From Terracoccus sp. 273MFTsu3.1 (GTDB lineage: Bacteria > Actinomycetota > Actinomycetes > Actinomycetales > Dermatophilaceae), in the NCBI RefSeq assembly GCF_000383675.1, contig NZ_KB911821.1, positions 806,001 through 870,000 on the forward strand: DNA of 64,000 bases, read 5' to 3'. The notes under the pieces are model-generated. The model had not been told where the DNA came from, made no database searches, and saw nothing but the letters and a program-made list of their open reading frames with translations. The number at the start of each line of letters is the position of its first letter. The first letter of the stretch is position 1. Position numbers and translations under genes: made by a program. Shown here piece by piece: positions 1 to 8,186 of this stretch.

Positions 1-878
1 ATGAAGTCCTCGAACTCCTTGACGTTGGCAGGCTTGTTGAGCGTCGTGGCCAGCGTGCGCAGCTGGGAGACGTCGTCCTTGATGAGCGGACGCGTCGAGA
101 CGAGCAGGTCGGCCGTCTCGGCCGAGAGCGTGTTGATCCCGGACAGCGACCGGCCGATCGTCTCGCGGTCGGCCGCGAGCCCGCTCGTGAAGCGCTGGAG
201 CTGGTCGATGAGCGAGAGCAGCTGCTGGTCGTGGGCGTCGACGGTGCCGAGCACGGTGTTGAGGTTGTCGATGGTCCGGCCGATGACCGCGTCGCGGTCG
301 GCGATGGCGGACGTGAGACTGGCCGTCTTGGCGAGCAGGGTGTTGACGTCGCCGCCCTCCCCCTGCAGCGTCTGGATGAGCAGGCCCGAGAGCTCGTTGA
401 CATCGCTCGGCGACAGCGCGGCGAAGAGCGGCTTGAAGCCGTTGAAGAGGACCGTGAGGTCGAGCGCGGGGTGGGTGCGCGAGAGCGGGATCGTCGAGCC
501 GTCGGCGAGCGGGGCAGGGGCTCCGGTGCCCTGGCTCAGCGCGAGGTAGCGCTGGCCGACGAGGTTGCGGTACTTGACCGTCACCTCGGTGCCCTGGGTC
601 AGCACCGAGCTCTTGAGCACCGAGAAGTCGATCTCGGCGGTGGCGCCCTCGGATGTCGCGTCGTGGGCGACCCGGACGTCGGTCACCTCGCCGACCCGGA
701 CGCCGGCGATGCGGACGTCCTGCCCGGCGATGACGCCCGTGGCGTCGGTGACGACGGCCGTGTAGGTCGCCTTGGAGCCGAGCTGGATGTTGGCGATCGT
801 CAGCGCGAGGATGCTCGTCGCGAAGAGGGTCACCGCCGCGAAGACGATGAGCTTGATGAGTGAGCCCTTGACCTTCAT
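1..878 (-). CDS. MCE-family lipid-transport protein, MceB-like (partial)
   Basis: Mce proteins form periplasmic/cell-wall shuttles that pass lipids or sterols to a YrbE/MlaE permease. The product starts MKVKGSLIKLIVFAAV, with one N-terminal membrane helix (about residues 5-27). The MCE domain follows (about 37-115: YTAVVTDATGVIAGQDVRIAG, then V-K-Y-R-N-L-V-G-Q-R-Y-L). A long helical region comes after it. The ATG (878-876) overlaps the stop of the upstream mce gene as ATGA, so the two are translationally coupled. The gene runs off the left edge after 292 codons; the C-terminus and any further mce genes lie outside. The family call is secure, the substrate is unknown. Confidence 0.9.
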   Translation of the reverse strand, partial: MKVKGSLIKLIVFAAVTLFATSILALTIANIQLGSKATYTAVVTDATGVIAGQDVRIAGVRVGEVTDVRVAHDATSEGATAEIDFSVLKSSVLTQGTEVTVKYRNLVGQRYLALSQGTGAPAPLADGSTIPLSRTHPALDLTVLFNGFKPLFAALSPSDVNELSGLLIQTLQGEGGDVNTLLAKTASLTSAIADRDAVIGRTIDNLNTVLGTVDAHDQQLLSLIDQLQRFTSGLAADRETIGRSLSGINTLSAETADLLVSTRPLIKDDVSQLRTLATTLNKPANVKEFEDF

Positions 879-2206
879 CGGGTGCTCACCACCGTGCCAC
901 GCATCATCGGCCCGGCGAGCAGGGTCTGGATGCCGCTCGAGCCCCCGTCGGACGGCTGTCCGTCACGGTTGAGGAGGGCTCCGACGACGCGCTGCTCGTC
1001 GACCGTGCCGGCGCTGCCCGAGTCGGCGGCGGAGGCGTTGCCGAGGAGTGCCTGGGGCACGGCAGAGAAGGGCGTCCCGTCGCTCGCCGGCTGGGTGCCG
1101 TCGTCGAAGTGGTTGCCCGCGAAGGGGTTGGACTGTGAACCGTCGGGCGATGGAAGCCCGTAGCAGTGCGGACCCCGCTTGTCGTCCCAGCGCGGCTCCT
1201 CCCCCGGCTTGTACGCCTGCCGGGGAGGAACGACCTCGAGGGTGATGTGGAAGGTGCCACCCGCGAAGGCCGCGTTGGCGCGCGGGAGCCAGTTGACCAG
1301 GCCCGACGCCACGCACGGGTAGATCGGGGAGTACTCGGCAAGCAGCTGCAGCGTCGGCTTGCTGACCTGGCCGACCTGGATGATCCGCTGCTCGTTGTCG
1401 CGCAGGAAGCCGGCCGCCTCGTTGGCGAACCCCGCCGTACCGACGAGGAAGGCGGCGAGCTGCTGGTCCTTCTCGACGATGGTCTTGTTCGTGACACGGA
1501 GCGACTCGGTGAGGCGGAAGAAGTCGGGCGCGACGCCCGCGTAGAGGTCTGCGGTGTCGGCGAGCAGCGAGATGTCCTTCTGGATCGTCGGCATGCTGGG
1601 GTTGAGCGCCTTGAGGTAGCGGTCGACGAGCACGAGGTTGCGGCCGATCTGGTCACCGCGGCCGTCGAGGGTCGTCGACAGGGCGTTGAGGGTCGTGGCG
1701 AGCTTGGCCGGCTGCACGGTGCGCAGCAGCGGGTAGAGGTTGTCGAGGACCGTCTCGAGCTCGATCGACACCCGGCTGCGGTCCTGCGGGATGGTGTCCC
1801 CCGCCTCGATGGGCCGCGCGTTGGACGTCGCGGTGACGAGGTCGACGTAGCGCTCGCCGAAGAGCGTCTTGGGCAGCAGCCGGGCACTGACGTTGGACGG
1901 GATCTTGGCGACCTCGTCGGGCTGGAGCGCCAGCTCGAGACGCGCCCCCGTGGGAGTGGCCTCGACGTGGCGCACCTCGCCGACGAGCAGGCCACGCAGC
2001 TTGACGTCGGAGCTCTCCTGCAGCTGGCTGCCGAGGCGGTCGGTCTCGAGCGTGACCATGACGACGGGCGTGAAGCGCTTCTGGAAGGACGCGATGGCCA
2101 GGCCCACGAGCAGCGCCAGCACGAGGAGGAAGACGATGCCGTAGGCCTTGACGCCGATGCGCCACCGCGTCAGCTGGGTGATCGGGCCGGGGCTGGTGTC
2201 GCTCAT
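875..2206 (-). CDS. MCE-family protein, MceA-like
   Basis: This is the first Mce subunit of the operon, expected to sit in the cell envelope and carry lipid to the YrbE permease pair. It has 443 residues. An N-terminal membrane helix (about 20-42, YGIVFLLVLALLVGLAIASF) is followed by an MCE domain (about 47-125, with RLLPKTLFGERYVDL). A long helical segment follows (about 130-290), then a proline/glycine-rich tail containing a conserved-looking YPCVASGLVNWL segment. Its ATG overlaps the stop of the upstream permease gene by ATGA (2203-2206), and its own stop overlaps the next mce gene in the same way. The lipid substrate cannot be told from the sequence. Confidence 0.92.
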   Translation of the reverse strand: MSDTSPGPITQLTRWRIGVKAYGIVFLLVLALLVGLAIASFQKRFTPVVMVTLETDRLGSQLQESSDVKLRGLLVGEVRHVEATPTGARLELALQPDEVAKIPSNVSARLLPKTLFGERYVDLVTATSNARPIEAGDTIPQDRSRVSIELETVLDNLYPLLRTVQPAKLATTLNALSTTLDGRGDQIGRNLVLVDRYLKALNPSMPTIQKDISLLADTADLYAGVAPDFFRLTESLRVTNKTIVEKDQQLAAFLVGTAGFANEAAGFLRDNEQRIIQVGQVSKPTLQLLAEYSPIYPCVASGLVNWLPRANAAFAGGTFHITLEVVPPRQAYKPGEEPRWDDKRGPHCYGLPSPDGSQSNPFAGNHFDDGTQPASDGTPFSAVPQALLGNASAADSGSAGTVDEQRVVGALLNRDGQPSDGGSSGIQTLLAGPMMRGTVVSTR

Positions 2207-3066
2207 CCGGCGATCCTCACGCTCGTCGTCGCGCCCCAGATGGCGAGGGAGAGGAAGAAGTCGACGATGTTGATGGCGACGATCGACGTGCGCACCGCGG
2301 TGCCGACGGCGACGCCGACCCCCGCCGGGCCGCCCGACGCGGTGTAGCCGTAGTAGCAGTGGATGAGGATGATGACGACTGCGAAGACCATGACCTTCGC
2401 GAACGACCAGAACACGTCACCCGGCGGCAGGAACAGGTGGAAGTAGTGGTCGTAGGTGCCTTCCGACTGCCCGAAGTACGCCGTCGAGATGAAGCGCGTC
2501 GCGGCATACGAGCTGAGCAGCCCGAGCACGTAGAGCGGGATGACGGCGATGAAGCCGGCGATCATGCGCGTCGTGACGAGGAACGGCAGCGACGGGATGC
2601 CCATGACCTCGAGCGCGTCGACCTCCTCCGAGATGCGCATGGCGCCGAGCTGGGCGGTGAAGCCGCAGCCGACCGTGGCCGCGAGCGCCAGCCCGGCGAC
2701 GAGCGGCGCGATCTCCCGGGTGTTGAGGTAGGCCGAGAAGAAGCCCGTGAAGGCGCCGGTGCCGAGCTGCTCGAGCGAGGAGTAGCCCTGCAGGCCGACC
2801 TCGGTGCCGGTGAAGAAGGCGAGGAAGGCGATGACGCCCACCGTGCCGCCGATGACCGAGAGCGCACCGGTGCCGAGGGAGACCTCGGCGAGCAGCCGGA
2901 TGACCTCCTTCTTGTACCGGCGAATGGTGCGTCCGCTCCACGCGAGGGAGCGCACGTAGAAGCGCATCTGCTCACCGAGCGAGTCGAGCGCGCGTGAGGG
3001 CCGGCTCGCGAGGTGGAGCAGCCGCTCCGAGCCCGGACGAGCCCGGTTCTGGGTCTTGGTCGCCAT
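2203..3066 (-). CDS. YrbE/MlaE-family ABC lipid permease, second subunit (YrbEB-like)
   Basis: This is the second permease of the MCE transporter. It has 287 residues. The N-terminus is a cytoplasmic stretch of about 60 residues including RFYVRSLAWSGRTIRRYKKEV. The MlaE domain follows, with about five to six membrane helices; the conserved EVDALEVMGIPSLPFLVTTR segment (about 143-162) marks the coupling helix that contacts the ATPase. It lies 10 bases after the first permease gene and overlaps mceA by four bases, so the cassette is one operon. The two MlaE paralogues probably form a heterodimer in the inner membrane. Confidence 0.93.
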   Translation of the reverse strand: MATKTQNRARPGSERLLHLASRPSRALDSLGEQMRFYVRSLAWSGRTIRRYKKEVIRLLAEVSLGTGALSVIGGTVGVIAFLAFFTGTEVGLQGYSSLEQLGTGAFTGFFSAYLNTREIAPLVAGLALAATVGCGFTAQLGAMRISEEVDALEVMGIPSLPFLVTTRMIAGFIAVIPLYVLGLLSSYAATRFISTAYFGQSEGTYDHYFHLFLPPGDVFWSFAKVMVFAVVIILIHCYYGYTASGGPAGVGVAVGTAVRTSIVAINIVDFFLSLAIWGATTSVRIAG

Positions 3067-3076
3067 CGCCCTCTCC

Positions 3077-3847
3077 TCAGATCTTCTGCGGGACGACTTG
3101 GAAGTACACGGCCGTGATGACGAAGTTGACGACGAAGAGCAGCATGAACGTGATGACGACGCTCTGGTTCACCGCGTCGCCGACGCCCTTGGGGCCACCG
3201 CCTGCGTTGAGCCCCTTGAAGGCCGCGACGACAGCCGCGATGGCGCCGAAGATCAGGGCCTTGATCTCGGCGGTCCAGAGGTCGGGCAGCTGGGCCAGCG
3301 CCGTGAAGCTCGCGATGTAGGCGCCCGGGGTGCCGCCCTGGACGATGACGTTGAAGACGTAGCCGCCGACGACGCCGACGACGGACACGAGCCCGTTGAG
3401 CAGGAGCGCGACGAGCATCGAGGCGAGCACGCGCGGCACGACGAGGCGCTGGATCGGGCTGATGCCGAGCACCTCCATCGCGTCGATCTCCTCGCGGATC
3501 TTGCGCGACCCGAGGTCCGCGCAGATGGCCGAGCCACCGGCGCCCGCGATGAGCAGGGCCGTGACGATGGGGCTGGCCTCGCGCAGCACGGCGAGGACGC
3601 TCGCGGCGCCGGTGTAGGACTGGGCGCCGAGCTGACGGGTCAGGGTGCCGAGCTGGAGGGCGATGACCGCGCCGAACGGGATGGAGACGAGGGCGGTCGG
3701 CAGGATGGTGACGCTGGCGATGAACCACGCCTGCTGGATGAACTCCTTGACCTGGAAGGGGCGCTTCGGCATGGCCCGGAACACGTCGAGCGCGAGCGCG
3801 AAGAGCGAGCCGGACTGGCGCAGGGCGCCCGTGACGGGTGTGGCCAC
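3077..3847 (-). CDS. YrbE/MlaE-family ABC lipid permease, first subunit (YrbEA-like)
   Basis: This is the first MlaE-type permease of the MCE importer. It has 256 residues with about five membrane helices and the family signature EIDAMEVLGISPIQRLVVPR (about 122-141), the coupling segment for the ATPase. It pairs with the paralogue encoded immediately downstream. The start ATG at 3847 is one base from the stop of the ATPase gene (3849), so ATPase, YrbEA, YrbEB, MceA and MceB read as a single leftward transcript. The family is certain; the substrate is unknown. Confidence 0.93.
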   Translation of the reverse strand: MATPVTGALRQSGSLFALALDVFRAMPKRPFQVKEFIQQAWFIASVTILPTALVSIPFGAVIALQLGTLTRQLGAQSYTGAASVLAVLREASPIVTALLIAGAGGSAICADLGSRKIREEIDAMEVLGISPIQRLVVPRVLASMLVALLLNGLVSVVGVVGGYVFNVIVQGGTPGAYIASFTALAQLPDLWTAEIKALIFGAIAAVVAAFKGLNAGGGPKGVGDAVNQSVVITFMLLFVVNFVITAVYFQVVPQKI

Positions 3848-3848
3848 G

Positions 3849-4817
3849 TCAGCTCACCCCCGCCCGGACACCGGGGATGCCGGCGTTGCGCGACTCGAAG
3901 GACCCGGGGGGCGGGGTGATGCCGTTGTCGCGGCACCAGCCGCCGGCGGGCCGCTCGGCGCGACGCGGTTTGCCGTCGCTCGTCGGGAGCTGGAGCGCGA
4001 TGGGCGGCAGGGGCGGCAGCTCCTGTCCGGACTCGGCCGCCAGCTCGTCGGCGTCCTTCTCCTCCGACATGCCGATCGGGCCGATCGTCTGCGCGTTGAG
4101 GAACTGCCGCACGACCGGCTCCTCCGAGCTGAGCAGCATCTCGCGCGGGCCGAACATCGCGAGGTGCTTGTGGTAGAGCAGGCCGATGTTGTCGGGCACC
4201 GTGCGGGCCGTGTTGATGTCGTGGGTGACGATGAGGAACGTCGCGTCGATCTGCGCGTTGAGGTCGACGAAGAGCTGGTTGATGTAGCTCGTGCGCACCG
4301 GGTCGAGTCCGGAGTCCGGCTCGTCGATGAGGAGGATCTCAGGGTCCAGCACGAGCGCCCTGGCGAGTCCGGCGCGCTTGCGCATGCCGCCGGAGATCTC
4401 TCCCGGGAGCTTGCCCTCGGCACCGGAGAGACCGACGAGGTCCATCTTCTCGGTCACGATGCGCCTGATCTCGGCCTCGGTCTTCTTCGTGTGCTCGCGC
4501 AGCGGGAAGGCGACGTTGTCGTAGAGGGTCATCGACCCGAACAGGGCGCCGTCCTGGAAGAGGACGCCGAAGAGCTTGCGCACCTCGTAGAGGTCGGCCT
4601 CGCGCAGGCGGGTCAGGTCACGTCCGTTGATGACGATCGACCCGGCATCCGGCTTGAGCAGGCCGACGAGCGTCTTGAGGAAGACGGACTTGCCGGTGCC
4701 CGAGGGCCCGAGCATGACCGAGATCTCTCCCGCGGGAAGCGTGAGGGTCACGTCCCGCCAGATCGTCTGCGAACCGAAGGTCTTGGTCAGACCTTGCACC
4801 GCGATCTCCACACCCAT
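3849..4817 (-). CDS. ABC transporter ATP-binding protein of the MCE system (Mkl/MlaF/MceG type)
   Basis: This is the ATPase that powers the MCE/YrbE lipid importer. It has 322 residues. Visible motifs are Walker A GPSGTGKS (37-44), Q-loop Q88 (LFQDGALFGSMTLYDNVAFP, typical of Mkl/MlaF), signature SGGMRKRAGLARAL (from 142), Walker B ILLIDEPDSGLDP (161-173) and H-loop H199. A C-terminal extension of about 70 residues, proline- and arginine-rich, follows the nucleotide-binding domain, as in actinobacterial MceG proteins. It is the first gene of the leftward operon; upstream lies a 151-base gap shared with the divergent gene at 4969. Having the ATPase inside the mce operon contrasts with Mycobacterium tuberculosis, where mceG is unlinked. 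Confidence 0.95.
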   Translation of the reverse strand: MGVEIAVQGLTKTFGSQTIWRDVTLTLPAGEISVMLGPSGTGKSVFLKTLVGLLKPDAGSIVINGRDLTRLREADLYEVRKLFGVLFQDGALFGSMTLYDNVAFPLREHTKKTEAEIRRIVTEKMDLVGLSGAEGKLPGEISGGMRKRAGLARALVLDPEILLIDEPDSGLDPVRTSYINQLFVDLNAQIDATFLIVTHDINTARTVPDNIGLLYHKHLAMFGPREMLLSSEEPVVRQFLNAQTIGPIGMSEEKDADELAAESGQELPPLPPIALQLPTSDGKPRRAERPAGGWCRDNGITPPPGSFESRNAGIPGVRAGVS

Positions 4818-4968
4818 GTGGCATCCACCTATGTCTTCCTGGCCGTCTCGACTCGGCTACGGGGGAAACGAGGGCGCCGGGCGGAAGTTACGCGCCAGTC
4901 GGGTTCTTACCGCTCGGGCGGCTCACCCGCGGTTAACCTGTGCGAGTCATGTGGAGCCAGGAGGATGC

Positions 4969-5445
4969 ATGCGCGCAGAACTGCGGCCGTCACAGGTCGC
5001 ACCGGGGGCGGTGCTCGAGGTCGAGGGCAGCACGTACCGCGTGGTCGGCTCCGTCCGGTTCGACCTCGACGGCACCCGGTGGGGCGAGCACTGCATCACC
5101 TCGTCGGGCCCGCGGGAGTGGCTCTCGCTCCAGCCGCGCGGCGCCGGGTGCGTCATCCACTGGCGGACCCGGGACGACCTCTTCGGCGACCCGGACCAGG
5201 GCGGCATGAGTCTCGACGGTCGCGACTGGGCGCTGCTCGAGGCGGGGTCGCTCACCTACACGGCCGAGGGCGACACCGGTCTCGGCGTCCGGGGCACGTG
5301 CGAGTTCGTCGAGTTCGTCGCGACGGACTCACCCGAGGCCGTGCTCGTCTACGAGAGCTTCGACGGCGGCATGTGGGAGATCAGCGTCGGACGGCTCGCC
5401 GACCCGGCACAGGTGCGCAGCTACCGCGAGGTCTCCGGCGACTGA
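4969..5445 (+). CDS. DUF4178-like domain protein
   Basis: Function is unknown. The protein has 158 residues and resembles the DUF4178 fold: a beta-rich domain opening VAPGAVLEVEGSTYRVVGSV, followed by R-W-G-E-H-C-I-T and W-L-S-L segments. I chose ATG 4969 because AGGAGG (4959-4964) sits four bases upstream. A longer frame opening at 4627 would run antisense through the ABC ATPase and is not credible. The 3' end overlaps the convergent gene by 25 bases (5421-5445). No signal peptide or membrane helix is visible. DUF4178 is my recognition from sequence pattern, so the family name is moderate confidence, the gene itself high. Confidence 0.8.
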   Translation: MRAELRPSQVAPGAVLEVEGSTYRVVGSVRFDLDGTRWGEHCITSSGPREWLSLQPRGAGCVIHWRTRDDLFGDPDQGGMSLDGRDWALLEAGSLTYTAEGDTGLGVRGTCEFVEFVATDSPEAVLVYESFDGGMWEISVGRLADPAQVRSYREVSGD

Positions 5446-6575
5446 CCTCGGTCGAGCGTGGCCGTGACGTCGTGGGTCACGGAGTCCCCGTCGACCCGCA
5501 GGGTGACCGCGGCGACGCGGTCGCCGCCTTCGAGGTCCACGAGGCGGGCGAGCACGTCGGCGATCCGGCCGAAGGTGTCGGGGCTGGGCACGGGTGCCTG
5601 GCCGTCGGCGTTGCCCGACAGCCCGGTGAGTCGGTGGTCTGCGTCCATCGTCAGGGCTGCGGTCATCCGCTGGACCGGCGCACCCCGCTGCTCCTCGACA
5701 CCGCGACGCAGGGTCGTCGCCAGCTCGTCGAGCAGGTCGTCGAGCGGCGTGACGGGCGTATGCCGTCCGCTCGCCGCCGCGTCCGCCGTGACCGGCGGGG
5801 TCGGCGCGGAGGGCTCCATGGCGGGCTCGCTGACCGGCTCGTCGACCGGCCCGTCGACCGGCTCGTCGACCGGCTCGGGGACCGGCTCGGGGACGGGCGC
5901 CGCTGATGCCTCGGTCGCCGACTCCGTCGTGGCCCGCGGGGCGTGGCCCTCGCTGAGGAAGCCGATCGCGGCGAACTGGATCTTGGCGAAGTCGACCTCG
6001 GCGTCGCGGGCCAGCGAGTTGTCGATGACGTAGGCGAGGTTGACGGCGAGGTCGACCATGCCCGGGTGCAGCTGCTGGCCGACGAAGCGCGCACACAGCA
6101 GCAGCGCGTGCACGCGGACCATCGTCCGGCCCTTGCGGTCCTGCACCTGCTGCTCCGGCTCGACGCGACGCAGGTCGAACCCGTCATGGGGGTAGAAGTG
6201 CAGCGGGCGTTCGAGGACGAGCAACGAGTAGTCCGGCCGGTCGGAGCCCGGCATGAGCCGGTACAGCTCGCCGTTGAGCGGCAGCTGCCACTCCAGCTCG
6301 GGCGGAGCGGTGTCGAAGCGCGTCACGCACACGAGCGGCCCGTAGCGTCCCGTCGGGCTCGCGGCGTCGGTCGTCGGGGCGGAGGGCGCCGTCGGGCTCG
6401 AGGCGGCCGGCGCCGCTAGAGGGCTCGGTGCCGCAGCAGGGCTGGGCTCGACGGCGGGGTTGTGCGAATCGGCGGGCACCGCGGGCGCAGCGGCGTCGGC
6501 GGGCGGCGCCTGCTGGGCAGCGGTGTCCGCACGGTCGTCAGCAGCGGGCCTGAAGGTGCGCGACAGCCATCCCAT
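5421..6575 (-). CDS. uncharacterised two-part protein with proline/valine/glutamate linker
   Basis: I do not recognise the family. The 384-residue product starts MGWLSRTFRPAADD. An Ala/Pro-rich disordered stretch (about 15-95) is followed by a folded domain (about 97-215, with YGPLVCVTRFD, LYRLMPGSDRPDYSLLVLERP and VDFAKIQFAAIGFLSEG). A P-V-x-E-P repeat linker then leads to a C-terminal alpha/beta domain (about 270-384). The linker is encoded by a 12-base tandem repeat. ATG 6575 is chosen because the frame upstream is antisense to the flavoenzyme gene and lacks a conserved look. No membrane segment is visible, so it is probably cytoplasmic. It converges with, and overlaps by 25 bases, the DUF4178-like gene. 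Confidence 0.75.
   Translation of the reverse strand: MGWLSRTFRPAADDRADTAAQQAPPADAAAPAVPADSHNPAVEPSPAAAPSPLAAPAASSPTAPSAPTTDAASPTGRYGPLVCVTRFDTAPPELEWQLPLNGELYRLMPGSDRPDYSLLVLERPLHFYPHDGFDLRRVEPEQQVQDRKGRTMVRVHALLLCARFVGQQLHPGMVDLAVNLAYVIDNSLARDAEVDFAKIQFAAIGFLSEGHAPRATTESATEASAAPVPEPVPEPVDEPVDGPVDEPVSEPAMEPSAPTPPVTADAAASGRHTPVTPLDDLLDELATTLRRGVEEQRGAPVQRMTAALTMDADHRLTGLSGNADGQAPVPSPDTFGRIADVLARLVDLEGGDRVAAVTLRVDGDSVTHDVTATLDRGQSPETSR
5832..5896. repeat. 12-base tandem repeat inside a coding sequence
   Basis: About five units of accggctcgtcg (variants cccgtcg and ctcgggg) encode the P-V-D/E-E/G-P linker of the leftward gene 5421-6575. It is in frame, so expansion or contraction by whole units would change only linker length. 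Confidence 0.85.
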
Positions 6576-6794
6576 GCGGGCAAACCTACCGGGGCCGGTC
6601 GACGGATCGGCGAGGCGTGGCGGCCCGACATCCCGTCCTCGGTTCGTCGCGGTGTCGGGGGCACGCACCGAGCACGCAGTGAGCCGGTGATCGAGCTCGC
6701 GCGGCTGGGCGCTGACCCGCGACCCGGCCGGACGGCATACGCCATCTCCTCGCCCGGGACGCGAGCCCCGGCCGGTCGTGGTTACGGTGGAGCG

Positions 6795-8186
6795 GTGACG
6801 ACAGTGAGCAAGGACGCTCCCGACCTGCGCGCGCTCGAGGGGCTCGCCGAGTCCCTGACGACCGGTGCGTTGCTGACCGACCCCGACAGCGTCGCGGCCT
6901 ACCGCTTCGACTACACGGCTGACGCCGGCGCCGGTATGCCGCTCGCCGTGGTCCGCGCGACGAGCGCGGCCGACGTCCAGGCCACCGTGCGCTGGGCCGG
7001 AGAGCACGAGGTCGCCGTCGTGCCCCGCGGTGCCGGCAGCGGGCTCTCGGGGGGCTCGAACGCCGTCGACGGCTGCATCGTGCTGAGCCTCGAGCGGATG
7101 CGCGCCGTCGAGATCGACCCGACCACGCGCACGGCGGTCGTCGAGGCCGGCGCCCTCAACGTGGAGGTCAAGCGGGCGGCCGCCGAGCACGGGCTATGGT
7201 ACCCGCCCGACCCGTCGTCCTTCGAGATCTGCTCGATCGGCGGGAACGTCGCGACGAACGCGGGCGGCCTGTGCTGCGTCAAGTACGGCGTCACGACCGA
7301 CTACGTGCTCGGTCTCGACGTCGTCCTCGCCGACGGGACGCTCGTGCACCTCGGTGGCCAGCGCGTCAAGGACACCGCGGGCCTCTCGCTCGTCAAGCTC
7401 TTCGTCGGCAGCGAGGGGACTCTGGGCGTCGTGACCCGAGCGACGCTGCGGCTCGTCCCGGCGCAGGCGCCGCCCGCCACCCTCGTCGCCACGTTCGGCA
7501 CCGTCGAGGACGCGGCCCGGGTCGTCGTCGCCATCGGCAACACCCTCCGCGCGTCGATGATGGAGCTCATGGACCAGGCGTCGGTCAACGCCGTCGAGGA
7601 CCACCGCAGCATGGGGCTCGACCGCGGGGCCGGCGCCATGCTCCTCGCGCAGTCCGACGCCCCCGGCGCGGCCCGCGGCGAGGAGATCGCGGTGATGGAG
7701 CGGCTGTGCCAGGACGGTGGCGCGCGCGAGTGCTTCACGACCACGGACGCCGCCGAGGGCGAGATGTTCGTCGCGGCCCGCAGAGCCGCCATCGTCGCCA
7801 TCGAGCGGCGAGGCGCGATCATGCTCGAGGACGTCGGCGTGCCGGTGCCGCGCCTCCCCGACCTGCTGACCGGCATCGCCGACATCTCGCGCCGGTACGA
7901 CCTCGAGATCCCCGTCGTGGCCCACGCCGGCGACGGCAACACGCACCCCGTCATCGTCTATCCGGCGGGCGACGCGGACGCCGGTTCCCGTGCGGCACAA
8001 GCCTTCTCGGAGGTCATGAGCCTCGCGATCGGTCTCGGCGGCACCATCACCGGCGAGCACGGCGTCGGCCGCCTCAAGCGCGCGGCGCTGCCCGAGCAGC
8101 TCGGGCCCGACGTCATGGCCCTCACCCACCGCATCAAGAACGCCCTCGACCCGCAGGGCATCCTCAACCCCGGAGCAGGATTCTGA
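6795..8186 (+). CDS. FAD-linked oxidase, glycolate/D-2-hydroxyacid dehydrogenase (GlcD) type
   Basis: This enzyme probably oxidises glycolate or D-lactate to the 2-oxo acid. It has 463 residues. The PCMH FAD-binding domain includes VPRGAGSGLSGGSNAVDG (about 77-94) and PPDPSSFEICSIGGNVATNAGG (about 136-157). The C-terminal FAD-oxidase domain carries VVAHAGDGNTHPVIVYP (about 374-390) and TGEHGVGRLKR near the end, both GlcD hallmarks. Start GTG 6795 is chosen because upstream sequence lacks homology-like features and a GGTGGAG-type site lies just before it. Its stop shares a base with the next start (TGATG), coupling it to an aminotransferase that would consume glyoxylate. Confidence 0.9.
   Translation: MTTVSKDAPDLRALEGLAESLTTGALLTDPDSVAAYRFDYTADAGAGMPLAVVRATSAADVQATVRWAGEHEVAVVPRGAGSGLSGGSNAVDGCIVLSLERMRAVEIDPTTRTAVVEAGALNVEVKRAAAEHGLWYPPDPSSFEICSIGGNVATNAGGLCCVKYGVTTDYVLGLDVVLADGTLVHLGGQRVKDTAGLSLVKLFVGSEGTLGVVTRATLRLVPAQAPPATLVATFGTVEDAARVVVAIGNTLRASMMELMDQASVNAVEDHRSMGLDRGAGAMLLAQSDAPGAARGEEIAVMERLCQDGGARECFTTTDAAEGEMFVAARRAAIVAIERRGAIMLEDVGVPVPRLPDLLTGIADISRRYDLEIPVVAHAGDGNTHPVIVYPAGDADAGSRAAQAFSEVMSLAIGLGGTITGEHGVGRLKRAALPEQLGPDVMALTHRIKNALDPQGILNPGAGF

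Noticed and set aside
5832-5896. Intergenic regulatory repeat
   Set aside because: It lies inside a coding sequence, in frame, and encodes a Pro-Val-Glu linker.
3645-5906. 753-codon plus-strand frame across the ABC genes
   Set aside because: It is antisense to the clear YrbE and ATPase genes, then crosses the DUF4178-like gene in a different frame; composition is that of a shadow.
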